Origin: UBA4644 sp964646225
GTDB lineage: Bacteria; Bacillota; Clostridia; Oscillospirales; Butyricicoccaceae
DNA length: 55,524 nucleotides
Direction: 5' to 3'
NCBI GenBank assembly: GCA_964646225.1
Contig: CAZYAD010000004.1
Location: forward strand, 1 to 55,524
Every line of letters begins with the position of its first letter. The stretch's first letter is position 1. A model generated the notes under the pieces. It made no database searches. It saw nothing but the letters and a program-made list of their open reading frames with translations, and was not told the origin of the DNA. Of the stretch, positions 50,829-55,524 are shown in pieces. Position numbers and translations under genes: made by a program.

Positions 50829-52100
50829 ATGGCAAAGCTCTTTGGAAATACCGGCGGCGCGCACTCCCGGCCCTCTGCCGAGGGTCGGCCCGCCCCCACC
50901 CGTCATCCTCTGCGGCGCCTCTGTGTGCTGCTGGCCGTCCTGGTCGCCCTCTACGCCTTTGTGGTGTGGACGCCCTTGCAGCCCATCGCCCGTCTGCGGA
51001 ACATGTACATCGAGACTGCCCTGTCCACCATGCGCCACCAGTGGCTGGCCACCGCCTTTTTCCCCGATTCGGTGGTGGACGCCGTCCGGCAGCAGATGAA
51101 GGAGGCCGTGGACAGCCAGGCCGGTCTTTCCTCCGACTGGGGCGAGTTTTCCTCCGCTTCCTCCGGCAGCGCTGACCCCGCGCCCCTCCCCGAGGTCATC
51201 CCCGATGATACCACCGATGCGGCCATGGAGGCCTTTTTCGCCTGCTTCCACGAGCTTGACCGGGAGGAGACACTGGCCTGGGTTGCGCAGGAGCCCGCCC
51301 TTTTGTCCGAAGGCTGGGGCGAGCTGCACGCCAACGAGGCCGGGCTGGAGGACGCCGGTCTGCCCATCCACACCACCCGGGGCGACCAGGTGCTGGCCAT
51401 CGACACTGCCGCCCGGACGCTGCTGATCCGGGTCAGCGGCAGCGGCTACCGGGGCGTGCTGGCGGTGGCAAAGGATCCCTCCCGCCTGTCGCTGCAGGCC
51501 GCCGCCACTCTGGGTGAGACCGGGCAGAACGCTGGGGTCATCGCGCAGGCCCATGACGGGCTGCTGGCCATGACGGCCAGCGGCTTTCAGGATGAGGACG
51601 GCCACGGCAAGGGCGGCCAGATCACCGGCTTTGCCCGCTGCGACGGCGTGGATGTGGGAAATCACTTTCGCGCCGGATACAAGCGGCTGGAGCTTCACCA
51701 GGATGACCGGCTCTACCTGCGGGATGCCTCTGACCCGGTGTCCGACCAGGCCACCGATGCCATGGAGTTCACCCCCGCCCTGATCGTGGACGGCCGGATC
51801 GTGGTGGACGACAGCTGCGGCTGGACGGCCATGAATCCCCGGGCCATTCTGGGGCAGAACGACCGCTGCGAAATCCTGATGCTGGTGATCGAGGGCCGTC
51901 TGCCCACCATCTCTCTGGGGGCCAGCGTGGTCACCTGCGCAGAGCTCCTGCGGGATTACGGCTGTGTTCAGGCCATGAACATGGATGGCGGCACCAGCGC
52001 TATCCTGTGGTATGACGGCGAACATGTCACCCAATGCTCCAACACCGCCCTCACTGCCGGGCGGCTGCTGCCCAACGCCTGGGTATACGGCCGCCGATGA
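50829..52100 (+). CDS. Membrane-anchored phosphodiester glycosidase (NAGPA domain) protein
   Basis: 423 residues. An N-terminal cytoplasmic Pro/Arg-rich stretch and one membrane helix (~residues 39-57) are followed by an extracytoplasmic stalk and a C-terminal NAGPA/DUF2233 domain (~190-423) with TPALIVDGRIVVDD, NPRAILGQN and the conserved AMNMDGGTSAILWYDG. The family hydrolyses GlcNAc-phosphodiesters; in bacteria the substrates are probably wall or capsule glycans. GGAG lies 10 bases before the ATG at 50829. Confidence 0.88.
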   Translation: MAKLFGNTGGAHSRPSAEGRPAPTRHPLRRLCVLLAVLVALYAFVVWTPLQPIARLRNMYIETALSTMRHQWLATAFFPDSVVDAVRQQMKEAVDSQAGLSSDWGEFSSASSGSADPAPLPEVIPDDTTDAAMEAFFACFHELDREETLAWVAQEPALLSEGWGELHANEAGLEDAGLPIHTTRGDQVLAIDTAARTLLIRVSGSGYRGVLAVAKDPSRLSLQAAATLGETGQNAGVIAQAHDGLLAMTASGFQDEDGHGKGGQITGFARCDGVDVGNHFRAGYKRLELHQDDRLYLRDASDPVSDQATDAMEFTPALIVDGRIVVDDSCGWTAMNPRAILGQNDRCEILMLVIEGRLPTISLGASVVTCAELLRDYGCVQAMNMDGGTSAILWYDGEHVTQCSNTALTAGRLLPNAWVYGRR

Positions 52101-52250
52101 CCAGGTTCCTGGCGCTCCCCCTGGGAAGGCTGTCGGCGCCGCCGCTTAGCGGAGCCTTGCCCCACAAATTCTCTCTTTTCAGGCAGGTGTTCATAAAACA
52201 GCTTTATTGCGACTTCAAGGATATCACCGTGGTGTGGTACATGGTCGCCT
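52101..52250. other. Unassigned 150-base segment left of the duplication junction
   Basis: Lies between the glycosidase stop and the duplicated block starting at 52251. No ORF with a ribosome binding site, terminator or known element was recognised. At the junction the duplicated L,D-transpeptidase frame (MRRMLAAA) runs into this segment and reaches a stop after about 15 further codons. Confidence 0.5.
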
Positions 52251-52582
52251 CCGCAGCAGCAAGCATTCGACGCATAAAAGCCCCTCCCCTCTGCCCTGAT
52301 TATAGCAGAAGGAAGGGGCCGGTTCAAGCAGCGGAGCCGCCGTGGGGCGGCTTTTGACTTATTTGTTCAGAGCGCGATAGAGATAGGTGACGATATCCGC
52401 GCGGGGCGACGGATTTTCGGGGGCAAAGGGCTTTGCCAGACCGTTCAGCAGCTCCAGACCGTTGGCCCAGGCCACCGCCTCGGAATACCAGGCTGCGCCA
52501 TCGTTTTCGGCGGCAGGCTTGCCGACGGCACGCCACAGGAGGGTCACCACCTGACTGCTGGTGCAGGTCAGATCGGGAGAGA
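52251..52582 (-). repeat. Direct repeat copy 2 (partner 12282-12614)
   Basis: Near-identical copy of the L,D-transpeptidase 5' end and promoter (-10 at 52304-52299, -35 at 52327-52322) plus the SLH gene 3' end. Three mismatches were counted in ~318 aligned bases. The copies diverge abruptly at 52250 on the left and gradually after ~52577 on the right. Confidence 0.93.
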
Positions 52583-52843
52583 GGTGGTGCCGTCGCCGGT
52601 GCCGGTGGTGATGTCCTTGTCCACCGCCCACAGCACGGCGTCATGATAATAGGCATCCTTCGGCATGTCGGTGAAGGGGTTGCCCTCCTCGGTAGGCTGG
52701 ATCTTGCCTGCGGCTCTGATCTCGGCAGCTTTGGTGTCATTAATCTGGAAGAGATACTCAGAAGACCAATACCGATACTGACCTTCATCAGAGGGATAGC
52801 ATTGCCGCAGAGAACAGCCGTCTGTGATATCATCCTCATCCAT
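52359..52843 (-). pseudogene. SLH-domain protein gene, frameshifted and 5'-truncated
   Basis: Two overlapping frames encode one former protein: 52568-52843 (MDEDDITDGCSLRQ... to GTGDGTT) and 52359-52631 (SPDLTCTSSQVVTLLWRA to the C-terminal YLYRALNK). Compared with the intact gene at 12390-13511, one A is missing near 52582, inside the second SLH repeat. The frame is open upstream to a TAG at 52915-52913 without any usual start codon or ribosome site, so the N-terminus is also lost. About two SLH repeats remain. An inverted repeat lies at its broken 5' side. Confidence 0.82.
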
Positions 52844-52877
52844 GACCCAGCGGCCCTGGTCGTTCTTATGATAAGAT

Positions 52878-52983
52878 CCTCCTATTGCTCTGGTAATGCG
52901 GTCGCCAACCCTCTACCAGTATAGCGCAATAGGAGGTTTTTCTCATGCTAAAGCGCTTTTTCTTCCCCCGATAGAACCGGGGG
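52878..52983. repeat. Two palindromes at the broken end of the SLH pseudogene
   Basis: First: CCTCCTATTGC (52878-52888) pairs with GCAATAGGAGG (52926-52936), with inner CTGGTA/TACCAG, then TTTTT on the plus strand. Second: CCCCCG (52965-52970) pairs with CGGGGG (52978-52983), then TTTCCTTT. They could be two terminators or end hairpins of a lost insertion sequence. Between them, AGGAGG is followed by ATG and a nine-codon frame (MLKRFFFPR), too short to call a gene. Confidence 0.6.
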
Positions 52984-53017
52984 TTTCCTTTCACGCCTAA
53001 AGGCACCAGCACAGAAA

Positions 53018-53050
53018 CGCCTGTCGCGGAGATCGCGACAGGCGTTTTTT
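53018..53050. terminator. Terminator hairpin between the pseudogene and the GyrI-like gene
   Basis: CGCCTGTCGCG/CGCGACAGGCG stem followed by six T on the plus strand and a weaker TTTCTGT on the minus strand. It probably ends the GyrI-like transcript from the minus side as well. Confidence 0.8.
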
Positions 53051-53095
53051 ACACAGGGGAGCCTCGGGCTCACTGTTTCTTTTTCGAAATCGCTA

Positions 53096-53728
53096 TCAGG
53101 CTTTCCGGATGGGGAGGCGGATGACGGTCTTCCAGCGCTCCGGCGGCACGCGGCGGGCATCGGTAAGATAGATCTCGTGGTGGCGGCGGTCGCTTTCAAA
53201 ATCACAGATATAGCCGTTTTCCGCCAGAAACTGCTCCATCCGCTGTACCGAGGCGGGCTCCTCATCAAACGCGCCGTGATGCATCATCTGGACACACAGG
53301 CCCTCCTCCACCATCAGCAGCCGGGCGGCAGAGGTGTCCAGCTGCTTTTTCCGCGCGGCCTCCTCCTGCGCCCAGGCAAAGACCTCCGGCGTGACAAACT
53401 CCGGCAGACGGATGCAGGAGATCCACTGAAAGGCGGCCTTTTGGGCGTAATCCACACCCGAAACACCCTTCTGCCACCAGAAGCCCTCCAGCGGAGGCAC
53501 CACAAAGTCGAAGTATCCCTCCGGCTGCCGGGGACCAAGCTTGCTCATCTTGATGGTATAGGCCAGGGCGTACAGTACGCCAATGGCGGCCTTATATGCG
53601 CCGCCCTCCTGATTTGGATCGCCCGCGCCGCGAACGGCCACATACTGCACAGGCGGGACGGTGACCAGCTCCGGCCGGTTTTTGGGCAGATAGAACTCCC
53701 GATATTCCTTTTTGAAATCAAATGCCAT
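53096..53728 (-). CDS. GyrI-like small-molecule-binding domain protein
   Basis: 210 residues, soluble. VPPVQYVAVRGAGDPNQEGGAY at the N-terminus, KLGPRQPEGYFDFVVPPLEGFWW in the middle and HHEIYLTDARRVPPERWKTVIRLPIRK at the end match the stand-alone GyrI-like (SbmC/YhcI-type) family, which bind small hydrophobic compounds; some relatives hydrolyse cyclopropane compounds. There is no DNA-binding domain. Ligand unknown. Confidence 0.85.
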   Translation of the reverse strand: MAFDFKKEYREFYLPKNRPELVTVPPVQYVAVRGAGDPNQEGGAYKAAIGVLYALAYTIKMSKLGPRQPEGYFDFVVPPLEGFWWQKGVSGVDYAQKAAFQWISCIRLPEFVTPEVFAWAQEEAARKKQLDTSAARLLMVEEGLCVQMMHHGAFDEEPASVQRMEQFLAENGYICDFESDRRHHEIYLTDARRVPPERWKTVIRLPIRKA

Positions 53729-53772
53729 GTGCGATACCTCCTGAACGGCTGCCTTCGGCTTCGTCCGTGCGC

Positions 53773-54348
53773 TTACTGCCGGAAGGGGGCGCGCTTTTCA
53801 TAGGCCCAGGCGGCCCGGCCGTAATAGACCAGCATCACCACATAGGCGGCGATGGAGCCCAGGTACAGCCAGCCGGTGAGCAGGCTGGCCAGCAGATTGA
53901 TGACCACCCAGGCGGTGAAGGATTTATAGATCTGGGCGGCATACAGCTCCCGGCGGGCTGTGTATTGCAGCTCGCGCACGCCAAGGACGCAGAAGTACAT
54001 CACGAAAAAGCTGCCCAGGTCGGTGACATAATACAGGATCCCGGACACCAGCGAGGGGAGGTTCAGGGTGAACAGGCCCAGCTGCTGGACGCCATCCAGG
54101 ATGGTCATGGCGGCGGTATATGCGCAGAGGATCTTGGAAAACAGGCCGGCATAGTGCCAGGACTGGGTCTGGGGCAGTTCCTCGGCGCCGCGCATGATGA
54201 GCCAATAGCCCAGTGCGGAGCTCAGGCCGGTGATCAGGCTGAAAACGACGGCGACCCGGCGACCGATGGGGAGAAAGAGCATCAGGGTCATGACCCAGGC
54301 GGCCAGGTCGGCCATAGCCAGCAGGACGCCGAAAAAGACTTTTTTCAT
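53773..54348 (-). CDS. Integral membrane protein of unknown function
   Basis: 191 residues with five or six hydrophobic helices (starting MKKVFFGVLLAMADLAAWVMT) and short charged loops; a basic end (EKRAPFRQ). AGGAGGATTTCAC precedes the ATG. No family was recognised. It is 44 bases upstream of the GyrI-like gene in the same direction and may be co-transcribed. Confidence 0.75.
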   Translation of the reverse strand: MKKVFFGVLLAMADLAAWVMTLMLFLPIGRRVAVVFSLITGLSSALGYWLIMRGAEELPQTQSWHYAGLFSKILCAYTAAMTILDGVQQLGLFTLNLPSLVSGILYYVTDLGSFFVMYFCVLGVRELQYTARRELYAAQIYKSFTAWVVINLLASLLTGWLYLGSIAAYVVMLVYYGRAAWAYEKRAPFRQ

Positions 54349-54483
54349 GTGAAATCCTCCTTGGAATGGTGGGTGGATGTTGCTTCGCTGCCTCTCGCGG
54401 GACGGGGGCTGCGGCCCGCAGGAATGAGAAGGAAAGCGGGAGGCAAGGTGGCAGGGGCGTGGATCTGCCGCGGGGCAGAATGG
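54349..54483. other. Intergenic spacer with no recognised gene
   Basis: Between the membrane protein gene and the rpsU terminator. Only shadow frames without ribosome binding sites were seen. Confidence 0.4.
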
Positions 54484-54514
54484 AAAAAGACACCGCAGAG
54501 ATGCTCTGCGGTGT
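54484..54514 (-). terminator. Intrinsic terminator of rpsU
   Basis: Eleven-base stem ACACCGCAGAG/CTCTGCGGTGT, three-base loop, followed by CTTTTT on the minus strand. Confidence 0.94.
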
Positions 54515-54527
54515 CCTGGTTGCTCAT

Positions 54528-54710
54528 TTAGCGATACATTTTCTTCTTCGCACGGGCAGCTTCGCTCTTCTTGCGACGCTTGACGCTGGGGCTCTCATAG
54601 CACTCACGCTTACGGAGTTCGGAAAGCACACCGGACTTAGCGCAGGAACGCTTAAAGCGGCGCAGAGCATTGTCCAAAGACTCATCCGGCTTCACGCGGA
54701 TCTCAGACAT
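54528..54710 (-). CDS. rpsU: 30S ribosomal protein S21
   Basis: 60 residues, S21 family: MSEIRVKPDESLDNALRRFKR, then the basic region KRRKKSEAARAKKK. The ATG at 54710 has GGGAGGGAA upstream; the longer frame to 54752 is not needed. A consensus promoter and strong terminator make it a separate, highly expressed unit. Confidence 0.97.
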   Translation of the reverse strand: MSEIRVKPDESLDNALRRFKRSCAKSGVLSELRKRECYESPSVKRRKKSEAARAKKKMYR

Positions 54711-54765
54711 TTCGTTTTCCCTCCCTCCATATACAGACACGAATGATGACACGCATCACATTGTT

Positions 54766-54794
54766 ATTATATGCGCGCAGGGCTTTTTTGTCAA
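54766..54794 (-). promoter_or_regulatory. Consensus sigma-A promoter of rpsU
   Basis: TTGACA (54794-54789), 17-base spacer, TATAAT (54771-54766): a perfect consensus pair. It begins six bases after the leuS stop codon. Confidence 0.95.
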
Positions 54795-54799
54795 GGCTT

Positions 54800-55524
54800 T
54801 TATTGGGGCTTCACCACAAAATTCACGATTTTCTTTTTGATCACAATGGCCTTGACCACCTGCATTCCCTGCATGGCCGCCTGAATTTTGCCGTCGGCCA
54901 GTGCCTGGGCCTCGATGGTCTTTTCATCGGCATCGGCGGAGACGGCAATGACGGAGCGCACCTTGCCGTTGATCTGCACGGCGATCTCCAGCGTGGATTC
55001 CACCGTCTTGCTCTCGTCATAGGTGGGCCAGGGCTCATAGGCGATGGTGTCATCATGACCCAGCAGCTGCCACAGCTCCTCGCCGATGTGGGGTGCGATG
55101 CAGGACAGCATCTTCACGAAGCCCTCGGCATAGGCCCGGGGGCAGGTGCCATTTTTGTAGACCTCGTTGACAAAGACCATCATCTGGGCGATGGCGGTGT
55201 TAAAGCCCAGGGACTCGAAGTCGCCGGTCACCTTTTTCACCGTCTGATGATAGACCTTGGTGAGCTTGCCGTCATCGGCTTCGGTGATGTTGGCAGGCTC
55301 GGTGAAGAAATTCCACACCCGGTTGAGGAACTTTTTCGCGCCGGCCACGGCGGTGGAGCTCCAGGGCTTGGAGACCTCCAGCGGGCCCATGAACATTTCG
55401 TACAGGCGCAGGGTATCGGCGCCGTAATCCCGGACGATATCGCTGGGGTTGACCACGAACTCGGGGAAGCGCTTGCCCATCTTGATGCCGTTTTCGCCCA
55501 GGATCATGCCCTGATGCACCAGCT
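54800..55524 (-). CDS. leuS: Leucine--tRNA ligase, C-terminal part (runs off the window)
   Basis: About 240 C-terminal residues of LeuRS. The KMSKS-loop region reads ENGIKMGKRFPEFVVNPSDI, so the usual Ser-Lys-Ser is replaced, while the following DYGADTLRLYEMFMGPLE and KPWS are standard. The anticodon-binding helical domain and the small C-terminal domain (LEIAVQINGKVR) follow. It attaches leucine to tRNA-Leu. The 5' part lies outside the window. Confidence 0.94.
   Translation of the reverse strand, partial: LVHQGMILGENGIKMGKRFPEFVVNPSDIVRDYGADTLRLYEMFMGPLEVSKPWSSTAVAGAKKFLNRVWNFFTEPANITEADDGKLTKVYHQTVKKVTGDFESLGFNTAIAQMMVFVNEVYKNGTCPRAYAEGFVKMLSCIAPHIGEELWQLLGHDDTIAYEPWPTYDESKTVESTLEIAVQINGKVRSVIAVSADADEKTIEAQALADGKIQAAMQGMQVVKAIVIKKKIVNFVVKPQ

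Noticed and set aside
51968..52327. 119-codon minus-strand frame starting in the duplicated block
   Set aside because: Runs across the duplication junction and antisense to the glycosidase gene; no family match and no ribosome site.

Overview
The window is a 55.5 kb, GC-rich stretch of bacterial chromosome. Gene content points to a strictly anaerobic clostridial Firmicute, most likely an Oscillospiraceae-type gut bacterium. The evidence is a T-box leader on hisS, the methylaspartate route of glutamate fermentation, a class III (oxygen-sensitive) ribonucleotide reductase, superoxide reductase instead of superoxide dismutase, RNase J, and the der-plsY-gpsA and prfA-ppa clusters. Taxonomy is inferred from gene content, not from a marker search. 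No prophage, CRISPR array, rRNA or tRNA gene was seen. There is one 100-base N gap (20310-20409).

Layout. (1) 1-12.4 kb, minus strand: the aspS start, hisS with a His-specific T-box, mgsA, minD, and a long co-directional shape and envelope cluster (zapA, U32 peptidase, dut, a small membrane protein, maf, mreC, mreD, PBP2), then an L,D-transpeptidase lipoprotein. (2) 12.4-18.3 kb, minus: an SLH-domain surface protein, then glmS-glmL-glmE-mal, which turns glutamate into mesaconate. (3) 18.7-27.5 kb, minus: a trxA-superoxide reductase operon, a plsY paralogue, phzF-like and birA genes around the gap and hairpin-rich spacers, the polyamine transporter potA-potB-potCD, and an RluA-type pseudouridine synthase. 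(4) 27.6-40.1 kb, plus: yceD-rpmF, a DUF512 radical-SAM protein, der-plsY-gpsA, nrdD with a separate glycyl-radical subunit and nrdG, a C39-like peptidase and oligoendopeptidase F. (5) 40.2-43.8 kb: a split chromate transporter divergent from a LysR regulator, then a MATE exporter. (6) 43.8-50.7 kb, minus: a small membrane protein, RNase J, a ClpP-like protease with a coupled micro-ORF, a TsaC/Sua5-CoaE fusion, ppa and prfA. (7) 50.8-55.5 kb: a phosphodiester glycosidase (plus), a broken SLH gene that duplicates part of region 2, a GyrI-like protein, a membrane protein, rpsU and the 3' end of leuS (minus).

How it fits together: most of the window is core housekeeping (translation fidelity, cell shape, lipid precursors, dNTP synthesis) in compact operons with ATGA or TGATG overlaps and clear sigma-A promoters. 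The accessory signals are the pieces worth following: an MgsA homologue whose catalytic residues are substituted; an NrdD whose glycyl-radical motif appears to sit on a separate 70-residue protein; a TsaC-CoaE fusion; a ~320 bp direct duplication 40 kb apart that made a chimeric, frameshifted SLH pseudogene; and several structured intergenic elements (22100-22343, 28346-28677, 20276-20643, 52878-52983).
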